From: Streptococcus oralis
GTDB lineage: Bacteria > Bacillota > Bacilli > Lactobacillales > Streptococcaceae
NCBI RefSeq assembly: GCF_024399415.1
Contig: NZ_CP029257.1
Span: forward strand, 767,501-831,500
Length of the DNA stretch: 64,000 bases
Reading direction: 5' to 3'
Position 1 is the stretch's first letter. Every line of letters begins with the position of its first letter. Below the pieces are notes generated by a model, which was given only the letters and a program-made list of their open reading frames with translations, was not told the DNA's origin and made no database searches. Below, one piece after another: positions 1 to 9,360 of this stretch. Position numbers and translations under genes: made by a program.

Positions 1-191
1 ATCATTTGCATTTTATCTCAGATGACTTGACCTTTGGTGGGCATGTGATGGACTTTGTTATCAAAGAAGGAATGATTGAGGTTGGGGCAGTCGACCAGTT
101 GGACCAACGTTTTCCAGTCCAAGATCGCCAGTATTTATTTGCCAAATTTAACGTTGACGAGATGAAGAAAGATATTGATAAGTCAGAATAG
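1..191 (+). CDS. budA: alpha-acetolactate decarboxylase, C-terminal end (partial)
   Basis: This is the last 62 codons of a gene that starts before the window; the frame begins at base 3. The fragment opens with His-Leu-His followed ten residues later by another His in a Gly-Gly-His context. That spacing fits the three zinc-binding histidines of acetolactate decarboxylase, which converts acetolactate to acetoin. The remaining residues have the family's usual C-terminal character (acidic, ending KKDIDKSE). The stop is followed after 9 bases by the next gene, whose ribosome binding site lies in that gap, so the two are probably co-transcribed. An apparent TTG start at position 6 is only an internal leucine codon. 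Identification rests on a short fragment. Confidence 0.8.
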   Translation, partial: HLHFISDDLTFGGHVMDFVIKEGMIEVGAVDQLDQRFPVQDRQYLFAKFNVDEMKKDIDKSE

Positions 192-200
192 GAGAAAAAG

Positions 201-953
201 ATGACAGTACATATTATCCTCACCATGATCGCTTTGGTTCTCATTCTAGTAAGTGGAACTTGGTATGCCAAAAAACGGTTTAAAATCTCTCTTGCAGTGA
301 TGGGCTTGGGGGCAATCGCATTTTTTGTTTCTTCTCAAGTGTTAGAGAAGATGGTTCACCTTCTGGTACTCCATCCGCAAAAAGATGGAGCCATTCCGCT
401 CATGCAGGAGCAGCCTTTCTTATACGTCCTTTATGGAATCGCCATGGCTGCCCTCTTTGAGGAAACAGCTCGTCTTGTCTTTTTTAAATGGTTGGAGAAA
501 AAGAGAAAGCTAGAAGATCGAGATGCTTTGGCCTATGGTTTGGGACATGGGGGCTTGGAGATGCTCTATCTCGGAATGGGAAGCTTGATTGGTTTGTTGA
601 TCCTCTTTTCACTCATCCAGTCTTCAAATACTGATGTAGCCAATCTCCTTCCAAAGTCTACACTCGAAACGGTTCAGTCTCTATCGGTTTGGCAGGTTTA
701 TTTACTAGGAGTTGAACGTGTTCTTGCTCTGGTTCTGCAAATCGGTCTTTCCATCTGGGTTTACCAAAGTGTTAGCCAAAAGAAATGGATCTATCTCTTT
801 GCTGCCTATGGATTACATGCCTTGTTTGACTTAGCTCCAGCTCTATCTCAAGTGGGCTGGATTGCAAATCCGCTTCTAGTTGAGTTTATTCTTCTCGTAG
901 AACTTCTAGCTTTTATCTGGCTAACCAAATCTACATTTTGGAAAAAATCATAA
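201..953 (+). CDS. YhfC-family intramembrane glutamic-protease-like protein
   Basis: A 250-residue, strongly hydrophobic protein with about seven predicted membrane spans. It carries an EETAR motif near residue 87 and a GHGGLEM motif near residue 115, the acidic and His signatures of YhfC-like members of the CPBP/Abi intramembrane protease superfamily. Family members are thought to cleave or bind membrane substrates; the substrate here is unknown. The gene lies 9 bases after budA with an AGGAGAAAAAG ribosome binding site and ends at a clear hairpin terminator, so it closes that transcript. The family call is fairly secure; activity is inferred only. Confidence 0.7.
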   Translation: MTVHIILTMIALVLILVSGTWYAKKRFKISLAVMGLGAIAFFVSSQVLEKMVHLLVLHPQKDGAIPLMQEQPFLYVLYGIAMAALFEETARLVFFKWLEKKRKLEDRDALAYGLGHGGLEMLYLGMGSLIGLLILFSLIQSSNTDVANLLPKSTLETVQSLSVWQVYLLGVERVLALVLQIGLSIWVYQSVSQKKWIYLFAAYGLHALFDLAPALSQVGWIANPLLVEFILLVELLAFIWLTKSTFWKKS

Positions 954-976
954 AAAGAGGGGTGACCTCTTTTTTT
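952..976 (+). terminator. Rho-independent terminator after the YhfC gene
   Basis: A perfect 9-bp stem (952-960 with 966-974) has a GGTGA loop and a T-run. It separates the budA/YhfC transcript from murB. Confidence 0.8.
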
Positions 977-1029
977 ATGTAAAGATAAAACAAGCTCTTT
1001 TTATGGTCGTCAAATGTCTCTAAAAATGG

Positions 1030-1035
1030 TATAAT
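1030..1035 (+). promoter_or_regulatory. extended -10 promoter of murB
   Basis: TGGTATAAT gives a perfect -10 hexamer at 1030-1035 preceded by an upstream TG; no good -35 is seen. The murB ATG lies 30 bases downstream. It probably drives murB and, by read-through, the pot genes. Confidence 0.6.
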
Positions 1036-1064
1036 GGAATGAATTTTGAAAAAGGAAGAGTGAC

Positions 1065-1970
1065 ATGTCAGTAAAAGAAAAAATGCTTGAAATCCTAGAA
1101 GGAATCGATATTCGTTTTAAGGAACCCTTGAAGACCTATACCTATACCAAGGTTGGAGGTCGAGCGGATTATCTAGTTTTGCCACGCAATCGCTATGAGA
1201 TGGCTCGTGTCGTCCAATTTGCCAATCAAGAGAATATTCCCTGGATGGTGCTAGGAAATGCCAGCAATATCATCGTTCGTGAAGGTGGAATCCGTGGTTT
1301 TGTCATCTTGTGCGATAAGCTTAATAACGTTTCGGTTGATGGCTATACCATCGAAGCAGAAGCTGGAGCCAACTTGATCGAAACGACACGTATTGCCCTC
1401 CGTCATAGTTTGACTGGTTTTGAGTTTGCTTGTGGGATTCCTGGAAGCATCGGTGGAGCTGTCTTTATGAATGCAGGTGCCTATGGAGGAGAGATTGCCC
1501 ATATCTTGCAGTCTTGTCAAATTTTGACCAAGGAAGGGGAAATCAAGACCTTATCTTCCAAGGATTTGGCTTTTGGTTACCGCCATTCAGCTATTCAGGA
1601 TTCTGGGGCTGTTGTTTTGTCAGCTAAATTTGCCCTTGCACCTGGAAATCATCAGGTTATCAAGCAAGAAATGGACCGCTTGACGCACCTACGTGAACTC
1701 AAACAACCTCTAGAATACCCATCATGTGGGTCAGTCTTTAAGCGTCCAGTGGGGCATTTTGCAGGACAGTTGATTTCAGAGGCTGGCTTGAAAGGCTATC
1801 GTATCGGTGGTGTGGAAGTATCTGAAAAGCATGCCGGTTTTATGATTAATGTTGCTGACGGAACGGCCAAAGACTACGAGGACTTGATCCAATCTGTTAT
1901 CGAAAAAGTCAAGGAACACTCAGGTGTCACCTTAGAGCGAGAAGTTCGTATCTTGGGTGAACACGAATAA
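1065..1970 (+). CDS. murB: UDP-N-acetylenolpyruvoylglucosamine reductase
   Basis: MurB reduces UDP-GlcNAc-enolpyruvate to UDP-N-acetylmuramate in the cytoplasm, the second committed step of peptidoglycan precursor synthesis, using FAD and NADPH. The 301-residue length fits the short Gram-positive MurB type. Visible signatures are the FAD-binding stretch [12 protein letters not shown] (residues 63-74), [20 protein letters not shown] (residues 125-144), and [10 protein letters not shown] near residue 222, which carries the catalytic serine. A GGAAGAG ribosome binding site precedes the ATG. It stands just upstream of potABCD, as in pneumococcus. Confidence 0.95.
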   Translation: MSVKEKMLEILEGIDIRFKEPLKTYTYTKVGGRADYLVLPRNRYEMARVVQFANQENIPWMVLGNASNIIVREGGIRGFVILCDKLNNVSVDGYTIEAEAGANLIETTRIALRHSLTGFEFACGIPGSIGGAVFMNAGAYGGEIAHILQSCQILTKEGEIKTLSSKDLAFGYRHSAIQDSGAVVLSAKFALAPGNHQVIKQEMDRLTHLRELKQPLEYPSCGSVFKRPVGHFAGQLISEAGLKGYRIGGVEVSEKHAGFMINVADGTAKDYEDLIQSVIEKVKEHSGVTLEREVRILGEHE

Positions 1971-1993
1971 CATTATTTTTACATAGCATTCAA

Positions 1994-2076
1994 AGATTGG
2001 GATTTTATCGCTAAATGAGGTTTAGGTCAATTTATTTCCTACGCTTGTGTCTAGCATTCTAACAAGGTCCCAATCT
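1994..2076 (+). ncRNA. candidate structured 5' leader of potABCD
   Basis: Between murB and potA, AGATTGGGA (1994-2002) is perfectly complementary to TCCCAATCT (2068-2076). The stem extends inward four more pairs (2003-2006 with 2064-2067, two of them G-U). The enclosed loop holds a second hairpin, CTAAA 2011-2015 with TTTAG 2021-2025. No T-run follows, so it is not a simple terminator. The potA start lies 34 bases after the stem. Its role is unknown; a cis-regulatory RNA of the polyamine importer is a hypothesis. Confidence 0.4.
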
Positions 2077-2109
2077 GTTAATTTACGAAGAAGAAGGAAT
2101 TTAGAGGAA

Positions 2110-3267
2110 TTGAAAAAACCAATTATTGAATTCAAAAACGTCTCTAAAGTTTTTGAAGACAGCAACACCAAGGTTCTCAAAGACATCAATTTTGAGTTGG
2201 AAGAAGGGAAGTTTTACACTCTTTTAGGCGCATCCGGTTCAGGAAAATCAACCATTCTAAACATCATTGCAGGTTTACTGGATGCGACGACAGGGGATAT
2301 TTTACTGGATGGGGTACGGATCAACGACATTCCAACTAATAAACGAGATGTCCATACGGTCTTCCAATCCTATGCCTTGTTTCCACATATGAATGTGTTT
2401 GAAAATGTTGCCTTTCCACTCCGCTTGCGTAAAATCGACAAGAAAGAAGTCGAACAACGTGTAGCGGAAGTTCTCAAGATGGTTCAGTTGGAAGGATATG
2501 AAAAACGTTCCATCCGTAAACTTTCTGGAGGACAACGCCAGCGTGTGGCCATTGCCCGTGCCATTATCAACCAGCCCCGTGTGGTCTTGTTGGATGAGCC
2601 CTTGTCAGCGCTGGACTTGAAATTGCGAACAGACATGCAGTACGAACTGCGTGAACTGCAACAACGATTGGGGATTACCTTTGTCTTTGTCACTCACGAT
2701 CAGGAGGAAGCTCTGGCTATGAGTGACTGGATTTTCGTTATGAACGATGGCGAGATTGTTCAGTCAGGAACACCTGTTGATATCTACGATGAGCCAATCA
2801 ACCATTTTGTTGCGACCTTTATCGGTGAGTCAAATATCTTGCCAGGAACCATGATTGAGGACTACTTGGTTGAGTTTAATGGCAAACGCTTTGAAGCAGT
2901 CGACGGGGGGATGAAGGCAAATGAGCCTGTTGAGGTTGTCATTCGTCCAGAGGACTTGCGCATTACCCTTCCTGAAGAAGGCAAGCTCCAAGTTAAAGTT
3001 GATACCCAGCTTTTTCGTGGGGTTCATTACGAGATTATCGCCTATGACGAGCTCGGAAATGAATGGATGATCCACTCGACCCGTAAGGCCATCGTTGGTG
3101 AAGAAATCGGTCTGGACTTTGAACCAGAAGACATCCACATCATGCGTCTAAATGAAACCGAAGAAGAGTTTGATGCTCGTATCGAAGAATACGTAGAAAT
3201 CGAAGAGCAAGAAGCAGGTCTGATTAACGCGATCGAGGAGGAAAGAGATGAAGAAAACAACCTCTAA
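2110..3267 (+). CDS. potA: spermidine/putrescine ABC transporter, ATP-binding subunit
   Basis: PotA hydrolyses ATP to drive polyamine uptake through PotBC. Walker A (GASGSGKST), signature (LSGGQRQR), Walker B ([12 protein letters not shown]) and the H-loop THDQEEA are all present, followed by a C-terminal TOBE-like regulatory domain and an acidic tail. I chose the TTG at 2110, giving 385 residues beginning KKPIIEF, which matches the length I recall for pneumococcal PotA. A GTG at 2047 would add 21 residues, but it sits inside the folded leader and adds non-conserved sequence. A purine-rich site (AAGAAGGA, 2091-2098) precedes the start at rather long spacing. The gene overlaps potB by 20 bases. 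Confidence 0.9.
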   Translation: MKKPIIEFKNVSKVFEDSNTKVLKDINFELEEGKFYTLLGASGSGKSTILNIIAGLLDATTGDILLDGVRINDIPTNKRDVHTVFQSYALFPHMNVFENVAFPLRLRKIDKKEVEQRVAEVLKMVQLEGYEKRSIRKLSGGQRQRVAIARAIINQPRVVLLDEPLSALDLKLRTDMQYELRELQQRLGITFVFVTHDQEEALAMSDWIFVMNDGEIVQSGTPVDIYDEPINHFVATFIGESNILPGTMIEDYLVEFNGKRFEAVDGGMKANEPVEVVIRPEDLRITLPEEGKLQVKVDTQLFRGVHYEIIAYDELGNEWMIHSTRKAIVGEEIGLDFEPEDIHIMRLNETEEEFDARIEEYVEIEEQEAGLINAIEEERDEENNL

Positions 3268-4054
3268 ACTCTTTGTAGTGCCCTACATGCTTTGGATTGC
3301 CCTCTTTGTATTGGCACCCCTGGTCTTGATTTTTGGGCAATCCTTTTTCAACATTGAAGGCCAGTTCAGTTTAGAAAACTATAAATCTTACTTTGCGTCA
3401 CAAAACTTGACCTATCTTAAGATGAGCTTCAACTCTGTGCTCTATGCAGGCATTGTAACTCTAGTGACACTTCTTATCAGCTATCCAACAGCTCTCTTTT
3501 TGACTCGTCTCAAGCACCGTCAACTCTGGCTTATGCTGATTATCCTGCCTACATGGATCAACCTACTCCTTAAGGCCTATGCCTTTATCGGGATTTTTGG
3601 TCAAAATGGGTCTATTAACCAATTCTTGGAATTCATCGGAATCGGTTCGCAACAGTTGCTCTTTACGGATTTCTCTTTTATCTTTGTCGCAAGCTACATC
3701 GAGCTTCCATTTATGATTTTGCCGATCTTCAATGTTTTGGATGATATGGACAATAATCTCATCAATGCCAGCTATGACCTCGGTGCGACCAAGTGGGAAA
3801 CCTTCCGCCATGTTATCTTCCCTCTTTCTATGAACGGTGTGAGAAGTGGGGTTCAATCTGTCTTTATCCCTAGTTTGAGTCTTTTTATGTTGACACGTTT
3901 GATTGGGGGGAACCGGGTTATTACGCTGGGAACGGCTATTGAGCAGAACTTCCTGACCAATGACAACTACGGTATGGGTTCTACCATCGGTGTGGTTCTC
4001 ATCCTGACCATGTTCATCACCATGTGGGTGACCAAGGAAAGGAGAGAACGATGA
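3248..4054 (+). CDS. potB: spermidine/putrescine ABC transporter permease
   Basis: A 268-residue integral membrane protein with six likely spans. It has the conserved cytoplasmic EAA-type loop ([20 protein letters not shown], about residues 175-194) that docks onto PotA. It pairs with PotC to form the polyamine channel. A strong GAGGAGGAAAG ribosome binding site lies inside the end of potA, and the overlapping frames suggest translational coupling. The 3' end overlaps potC as ATGA. Confidence 0.92.
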   Translation: MKKTTSKLFVVPYMLWIALFVLAPLVLIFGQSFFNIEGQFSLENYKSYFASQNLTYLKMSFNSVLYAGIVTLVTLLISYPTALFLTRLKHRQLWLMLIILPTWINLLLKAYAFIGIFGQNGSINQFLEFIGIGSQQLLFTDFSFIFVASYIELPFMILPIFNVLDDMDNNLINASYDLGATKWETFRHVIFPLSMNGVRSGVQSVFIPSLSLFMLTRLIGGNRVITLGTAIEQNFLTNDNYGMGSTIGVVLILTMFITMWVTKERRER

Positions 4055-4824
4055 AAAAATTTGCCAATCTTTACCTAGCCTTTGTCTTTATCATCCTTTA
4101 TTTGCCAATTTTTTACTTGATTGGCTATGCCTTTAATGCTGGCGATGATATGAACAGCTTTACTGGTTTTAGCTTGAGTCATTTTCAAACCATGTTTGGT
4201 GATGGTCGCCTCATGTTGATCCTCACCCAAACCTTTTTCTTGGCCTTTCTGTCAGCCTTGATTGCGACCATTATCGGGACTTTCGGTGCCATTTATATCT
4301 ACCAGTCTCGTAAGAAATACCAAGAAGCCTTTTTATCACTCAATAATATCCTCATGGTTGCGCCTGATGTTATGATTGGTGCCAGCTTCTTGATTCTCTT
4401 TACCCAGCTGAAGTTTTCACTTGGCTTCTTGACGGTTCTATCTAGTCACGTGGCCTTCTCCATCCCAATTGTGGTCTTGATGGTCTTGCCTCGTCTCAAG
4501 GAAATGAATGATGATATGATTCACGCGGCTTATGACCTAGGTGCCAGCCAGTTTCAGATGTTCAAGGAAATCATGCTTCCGTACCTAACACCGTCTATCA
4601 TTGCAGGCTACTTTATGGCCTTTACCTATTCATTAGATGACTTTGCCGTGACCTTCTTTGTAACGGGAAATGGGTTTTCAACCCTATCAGTCGAGATTTA
4701 CTCTCGTGCTCGGAAGGGGATTTCGCTAGAAATCAATGCCCTGTCTGCACTCGTCTTTCTCTTTAGTATTATCCTAGTTGTAGGTTATTACTTTATCTCA
4801 CGTGAGAAGGAGGAGCGAGCATGA
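4051..4824 (+). CDS. potC: spermidine/putrescine ABC transporter permease
   Basis: This is the second permease subunit, 257 residues, with six likely membrane spans and an EAA-type loop (HAAYDLGASQFQMFKEIMLP). The ATG at 4051 overlaps the potB stop (ATGA) and follows AAGGAGAGAACG. The open frame continues upstream to a GTG at 4024, but those nine residues have no matching ribosome binding site and are rejected. The gene itself overlaps potD as ATGA, so potBCD are tightly coupled. Confidence 0.92.
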   Translation: MKKFANLYLAFVFIILYLPIFYLIGYAFNAGDDMNSFTGFSLSHFQTMFGDGRLMLILTQTFFLAFLSALIATIIGTFGAIYIYQSRKKYQEAFLSLNNILMVAPDVMIGASFLILFTQLKFSLGFLTVLSSHVAFSIPIVVLMVLPRLKEMNDDMIHAAYDLGASQFQMFKEIMLPYLTPSIIAGYFMAFTYSLDDFAVTFFVTGNGFSTLSVEIYSRARKGISLEINALSALVFLFSIILVVGYYFISREKEERA

Positions 4825-5891
4825 AAAAACTCTATTCATTTTTAGCAGGAATTGTGGCGATTATCCTTGTCTTGTGGGGAATTGCTCATCATCTAGATAG
4901 TAAAATCAACAGTCGAGATAGTCAAAAACTGGTTATCTACAACTGGGGAGACTACATTGATCCAGAACTTTTGGAGAAATTCACAGAAGAAACAGGGATC
5001 CAAGTACAGTATGAGACCTTTGATTCTAACGAAGCCATGTATACCAAGATCAAGCAAGGGGGAACAACCTACGATATTGCCATCCCGAGTGAGTACATGA
5101 TCAACAAGATGAAAGATGAAGATCTTTTGGTTCCTCTTGATTATTCAAAAATTGAAGGCATCGAGAATATCGGACCTGAGTTCCTCAACCAGTCTTTTGA
5201 CCCGGGCAATAAATTCTCCATCCCATACTTCTGGGGGACCTTGGGAATTGTTTATAATGAAACCATGGTAGATGAAGCGCCTGAGCATTGGGATGACCTC
5301 TGGAAACCAGAGTATAAGAACTCCATCATGCTCTTTGATGGAGCGCGTGAGGTTCTGGGACTGGGGCTTAACTCGCTCGGTTACAGCCTCAACTCAAAGG
5401 ATCCTCAACAGTTGGAAGAGACAGTAGATAAGCTCTACAAACTGACTCCAAATATCAAAGCCATTGTGGCGGACGAGATGAAGGGTTACATGATTCAGAA
5501 CAACGCTGCTATCGGTGTGACTTTCTCTGGAGAAGCCAGCCAGATGTTGGAGAAAAATCCTAACCTCAAGTATGTCGTTCCGACTGAGGCCAGCAATCTC
5601 TGGTTTGATAACATGGTCATTCCAAAAACCGTGAAAAACCAAGATGCCGCCTATGCCTTTATCAACTTTATGCTGAAACCCGAAAATGCTCTGAAAAATG
5701 CGGAGTATGTAGGCTACTCAACACCAAACCTACCAGCCAAGGAAATGCTCCCAGAGGAGACAAAAGAAGACAAATCCTTCTATCCAGACGCTGATACTAT
5801 GAAACACTTGGAAGTTTATGAGAAGTTTGACCATAAATGGACAGGAATCTACAGTGACCTCTTCCTCCAGTTTAAAATGTATCGGAAGTAG
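4821..5891 (+). CDS. potD: spermidine/putrescine-binding protein
   Basis: The extracellular solute-binding subunit of the polyamine importer, 356 residues. The N-terminal 25 residues form a hydrophobic signal or anchor (LYSFLAGIVAIILVLWGIA) with no lipobox cysteine, so the protein is probably held by an uncleaved or late-cleaved membrane segment. The mature part begins KLVIYNWGDYIDPELL, a hallmark of PotD/PotF proteins. It also contains the ligand-pocket residues seen in this family (for example YFWGTLGIVYN and FSGEA). In pneumococcus PotD is a surface-exposed virulence and vaccine antigen. The gene is last in the potABCD unit. Confidence 0.93.
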   Translation: MKKLYSFLAGIVAIILVLWGIAHHLDSKINSRDSQKLVIYNWGDYIDPELLEKFTEETGIQVQYETFDSNEAMYTKIKQGGTTYDIAIPSEYMINKMKDEDLLVPLDYSKIEGIENIGPEFLNQSFDPGNKFSIPYFWGTLGIVYNETMVDEAPEHWDDLWKPEYKNSIMLFDGAREVLGLGLNSLGYSLNSKDPQQLEETVDKLYKLTPNIKAIVADEMKGYMIQNNAAIGVTFSGEASQMLEKNPNLKYVVPTEASNLWFDNMVIPKTVKNQDAAYAFINFMLKPENALKNAEYVGYSTPNLPAKEMLPEETKEDKSFYPDADTMKHLEVYEKFDHKWTGIYSDLFLQFKMYRK

Positions 5892-5920
5892 GAGATATGC
5901 TTTCTTGTCAGCTTTCCCAG

Positions 5921-5949
5921 TTGACGCAGAACTCAAAAAACGATATAAT
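5921..5949 (+). promoter_or_regulatory. promoter of the alaS T-box transcript
   Basis: TTGACG (5921-5926), a 17-base spacer and a perfect TATAAT (5944-5949). The expected transcription start is near 5956, at the beginning of the T-box leader. Confidence 0.85.
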
Positions 5950-5955
5950 AAGAAA

Positions 5956-6135
5956 GTTGAGAATTGATTTTCTGTCATCTTAGTCCAGAGAATTGGCGGT
6001 GCTGCGAGCCATCTAAGCTAGGAAATCATGCTACTCAATCACATAATTGCATAAGAATAAGAGAATGACAAGTTCATTGAATGAAGGTGGTACCGCGGTT
6101 TTTCGCCCTTCGTGATGTGAACTTGTCTTTTGATT
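5956..6135 (+). promoter_or_regulatory. T-box riboswitch leader, alanine specificity
   Basis: The T-box core AGGTGGTACCGCG is at 6085-6097. A terminator stem pairs 6067-6076 with 6118-6127 and is followed by a T-run. Upstream, the stem I apical region contains GGTGCTGCGAG. The likely specifier is GCT (Ala) at 6030-6032, followed by A, which agrees with alaS two genes downstream. Binding of uncharged tRNA-Ala should stabilise the antiterminator and turn on the downstream genes. The specifier assignment was made by eye. Confidence 0.92.
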
Positions 6136-6148
6136 TTTGGAGGTGTTT

Positions 6149-6634
6149 ATGAAGACATTTCTCGTGAAACAAAAGTTTCGTCTTGGGGGCGAACGCTTCG
6201 ATATCAAGGATGATAGAGGAGTAGTGAACTATCAGGTGGAGGGCTCTTTCTTCCAAATTCCTAAGACCTTTACCATCTATGACGCCTATGGTGAGCAGAT
6301 CAGTGAAATCAGTAAAGAATTTTTCACCTTGCTTCCTCGCTTTAACATTCAGCTACGGGACGGGTCAAATTTCGTCATTCGTAAGAAGTTTACTTTCTTC
6401 AGAGATAAGTATGAATTTGACAACCTCGGTCTTCGTATTGAGGGCAATATCTGGGATTTGAATTTCAAATTGCTGGATGATCGTGACCAAGTGATTGCTG
6501 AGATTCGGAAAGAGATTTTTCATTTAACCTCGACTTACACCGTAACCGTCTATGAAGACTCTTATGCAGACCTAGTCATTTCCCTCTGTGTCGCGATTGA
6601 CTATGTGGAAATGCTGGAAAGCCAATCAAATTAA
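6149..6634 (+). CDS. LURP-one-related (YxjI-like) protein
   Basis: A 161-residue protein rich in alternating hydrophobic and charged beta-strand segments. Phrases such as FLVKQKFRLGGERFDIKDD, YDAYGEQISEISKEF and NLGLRIEGNIWDLNFKLLDD are typical of the LURP-one/tubby-like C-terminal fold. The molecular role of bacterial members is not known; phospholipid binding is suggested for the fold. The start is the ATG at 6149 after TTGGAGGTG; a TTG at 6137 is rejected. It is the first gene after the alanine T-box, so its expression should respond to alanine-tRNA charging together with alaS. Confidence 0.75.
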   Translation: MKTFLVKQKFRLGGERFDIKDDRGVVNYQVEGSFFQIPKTFTIYDAYGEQISEISKEFFTLLPRFNIQLRDGSNFVIRKKFTFFRDKYEFDNLGLRIEGNIWDLNFKLLDDRDQVIAEIRKEIFHLTSTYTVTVYEDSYADLVISLCVAIDYVEMLESQSN

Positions 6635-6654
6635 ACAAGTAATAAGGAGATATT

Positions 6655-9273
6655 ATGAAACAACTATCTAGTGCTCAAGTACGCCAAATGTGGCTAGATT
6701 TCTGGGCAAGCAAAGGCCACTCTGTAGAACCATCAGTCAGCTTGGTTCCTGTAAATGACCCAACTCTTTTGTGGATCAACTCTGGGGTAGCAACCCTTAA
6801 GAAATATTTTGACGGAACCATCATTCCTGAAAATCCACGTATTACCAATGCCCAAAAAGCCATCCGTACGAACGACATCGAAAACGTAGGGAAGACTGCG
6901 CGTCACCATACCATGTTTGAAATGTTGGGGAACTTCTCTATCGGAGATTACTTCCGTGATGAAGCTATCACTTGGGCTTATGAGCTTTTGACAAGTCCTG
7001 AATGGTTTGACTTTCCTAAAGACAAACTATACATGACCTACTATCCAGACGATAAAGATTCTTATAATCGCTGGATTGAAGTGGGCGTGGACCCAAGTCA
7101 CTTAATCCCAATCGAAGATAACTTCTGGGAAATCGGTGCTGGGCCTTCTGGACCAGATACAGAAATCTTCTTTGACCGTGGGGAAGCCTTTGACCCAGAA
7201 AACATCGGTATTCGCCTTCTTGCAGAAGATATTGAAAACGACCGTTATATCGAGATCTGGAATATCGTATTGTCACAATTTAACGCAGACCCAGCAGTCC
7301 CTCGTAGCGAGTACAAGGAATTGCCACACAAGAACATCGATACGGGTGCTGGTTTGGAGCGTTTGGTGGCAGTTATCCAAGGGGCGAAGACAAACTTTGA
7401 AACGGATCTCTTCATGCCGATTATCCGTGAAGTTGAGAAATTATCTGGTAAGGTCTACGACCAAGATGGCGATAACATGAGCTTCAAGGTTATCGCTGAC
7501 CATATTCGTTCTCTTTCATTTGCCATCGGTGATGGTGCCCTTCCAGGAAACGAAGGCCGTGGTTATGTCCTTCGTCGTCTTCTTCGTCGTGCTTCCATGC
7601 ATGGTCAAAAATTGGGTATCAATGAGCCTTTCCTTTACAAACTCGTTCCAACTGTTGGAAAAATCATGGAGAGCTACTACCCAGAAGTGCTTGAAAAACG
7701 TGACTTTATCGAGAAAATCGTTAAGAGCGAAGAAGAGTCATTTGCTCGTACCCTTCACTCAGGTCAACACTTTGCAGAAACTATCGTAGCAGACTTGAAA
7801 GCTAAAGGACAAAGCGTTATCGCTGGGCAAGATGTTTTCAAACTCTACGATACTTATGGATTCCCAGTTGAATTGACAGAGGAAATCGCCGAAGAAGCTG
7901 GTATGACTGTAGACCGCGAAGGCTTTGAAGCAGCCATGAAAGAGCAGCAAGAACGTGCGCGTGCTTCAGCTGTCAAAGGCGGATCCATGGGGATGCAAAA
8001 TGAAACCCTTCAAAATATCACTGTTAAGAGTGTCTTCAACTACAATGCTAGCCAATTGTCTTCTAAATTAGTGGCTATCGTAGCTGATAATGCAGAAGTA
8101 GAAGTTGTATCTGAAGGAACTGCATCTCTTATCTTTGCAGAAACACCATTCTACGCTGAAATGGGTGGACAAGTAGCTGACCATGGTCAAATCTTGGATG
8201 CTACTGGAAATGTCGTAGCTACTGTGACAGACGTTCAAAAAGCACCAAACGGCCAAGCTCTTCATACTGTTGAAGTTCATGCTCCGCTTACTTTGAATGC
8301 AGAATATACTTTGGCGATTGATACTGACCGTCGTCACCGTGTCATGAAGAACCATACAGCAACTCACTTGCTTCATGCGGCTCTTCACAATATCCTTGGC
8401 CACCATGCAACTCAAGCAGGATCTCTGAACGAAGTCGAATTCCTTCGCTTTGACTTCACACACTTCCAAGCCGTGACTCCAGAAGAATTGCGTGCTATTG
8501 AACAGCAAGTCAATGAAAAGATCTGGGAAGCTATTGCAGTCAAGACTGTTGAGACTGATATCGACACAGCCAAAGAAATGGGAGCTATGGCCCTCTTTGG
8601 TGAGAAATATGGTAAAGAAGTCCGCGTTGTGACCATCGGTGACTACTCAGTAGAACTCTGTGGTGGTACCCACGTTGGCAATACTTCTGAAATCGGTCTC
8701 TTCAAGATTGTCAAAGAAGAAGGAATCGGTTCAGGTACCCGCCGTATCTTAGCAGTGACTGGTAAGGAAGCCTTTGAAGCTTATCGTGAACAAGAAGACG
8801 CTTTGAAAGCCGTCGCAGCAACCTTGAAAGCACCTCAACTCAAGGAAGTTCCTCATAAGGTTGAAGGACTTCAAGAGCAACTTCGTCAATTGCAAAAAGA
8901 AAATGCAGAATTGAAGGAAAAAGCAGCAGCTGCAGCTGCAGGTGATGTCTTCAAGGATGTGAAGGAAGTCAACGGACACCGTTACATTGCAAGCCAAGTT
9001 TCTGTATCAGACGCAGGTGCCCTTCGTACCTTTGCGGATAACTGGAAACAAAAAGACTACTCTGATGTGCTTGTCCTAGTTGCATCTATCGGTGACAAAG
9101 TCAATGTTCTTGTAGCTAGCAAGACAAAAGATGTGCATGCAGGAAACCTTGTCAAAGAATTGGCTCCAATCGTCGATGGACGTGGTGGTGGTAAACCAGA
9201 CATGGCCATGGCAGGAGGAAGCAACCAAGCGAAAATCCAAGAACTCTTGGAGGCAGTAGCAGGTAAATTATAA
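6655..9273 (+). CDS. alaS: alanyl-tRNA synthetase
   Basis: AlaRS attaches alanine to tRNA-Ala and edits mischarged Ser or Gly. The 872-residue length is standard. In order there are the class II catalytic domain (motif 2 region around [13 protein letters not shown], residues 84-96), the tRNA recognition region, and the editing domain with [12 protein letters not shown] and the zinc-binding [14 protein letters not shown] coiled-coil stretch ([20 protein letters not shown]) and the C-terminal DHHA1/C-Ala domain ending [12 protein letters not shown] follow. AAGGAG lies 8 bases before the ATG. Its T-box lies upstream of the preceding gene and the two are co-transcribed. Confidence 0.97.
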   Translation: MKQLSSAQVRQMWLDFWASKGHSVEPSVSLVPVNDPTLLWINSGVATLKKYFDGTIIPENPRITNAQKAIRTNDIENVGKTARHHTMFEMLGNFSIGDYFRDEAITWAYELLTSPEWFDFPKDKLYMTYYPDDKDSYNRWIEVGVDPSHLIPIEDNFWEIGAGPSGPDTEIFFDRGEAFDPENIGIRLLAEDIENDRYIEIWNIVLSQFNADPAVPRSEYKELPHKNIDTGAGLERLVAVIQGAKTNFETDLFMPIIREVEKLSGKVYDQDGDNMSFKVIADHIRSLSFAIGDGALPGNEGRGYVLRRLLRRASMHGQKLGINEPFLYKLVPTVGKIMESYYPEVLEKRDFIEKIVKSEEESFARTLHSGQHFAETIVADLKAKGQSVIAGQDVFKLYDTYGFPVELTEEIAEEAGMTVDREGFEAAMKEQQERARASAVKGGSMGMQNETLQNITVKSVFNYNASQLSSKLVAIVADNAEVEVVSEGTASLIFAETPFYAEMGGQVADHGQILDATGNVVATVTDVQKAPNGQALHTVEVHAPLTLNAEYTLAIDTDRRHRVMKNHTATHLLHAALHNILGHHATQAGSLNEVEFLRFDFTHFQAVTPEELRAIEQQVNEKIWEAIAVKTVETDIDTAKEMGAMALFGEKYGKEVRVVTIGDYSVELCGGTHVGNTSEIGLFKIVKEEGIGSGTRRILAVTGKEAFEAYREQEDALKAVAATLKAPQLKEVPHKVEGLQEQLRQLQKENAELKEKAAAAAAGDVFKDVKEVNGHRYIASQVSVSDAGALRTFADNWKQKDYSDVLVLVASIGDKVNVLVASKTKDVHAGNLVKELAPIVDGRGGGKPDMAMAGGSNQAKIQELLEAVAGKL

Positions 9274-9280
9274 GACAATA

Positions 9281-9312
9281 AAGATCTATCCATTTGGGTA
9301 GGTCTTTTTGTG
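9281..9312 (+). terminator. terminator of alaS
   Basis: An 11-bp stem (9281-9291 with 9296-9306, two G-U pairs) is followed by TTTTT, right after the alaS stop. Confidence 0.8.
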
Positions 9313-9317
9313 CATAC

Positions 9318-9343
9318 AAAAAAGCCAAATCCGGTTGGATTTG
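9318..9343 (-). terminator. terminator of the alpha-amylase gene
   Basis: A 7-bp stem (9326-9332 with 9337-9343) is flanked on the plus strand by an A-run at 9318-9323. This gives a U-tail for minus-strand transcription, just past the amylase stop. Confidence 0.7.
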
Positions 9344-9360
9344 ACTTGTACCTGATAGGT

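Noticed and set aside
2047-2109. GTG-initiated N-terminal extension of PotA
   Set aside because: It lies in the folded leader, lacks a ribosome binding site and adds residues unlike PotA; the TTG at 2110 gives the family length.
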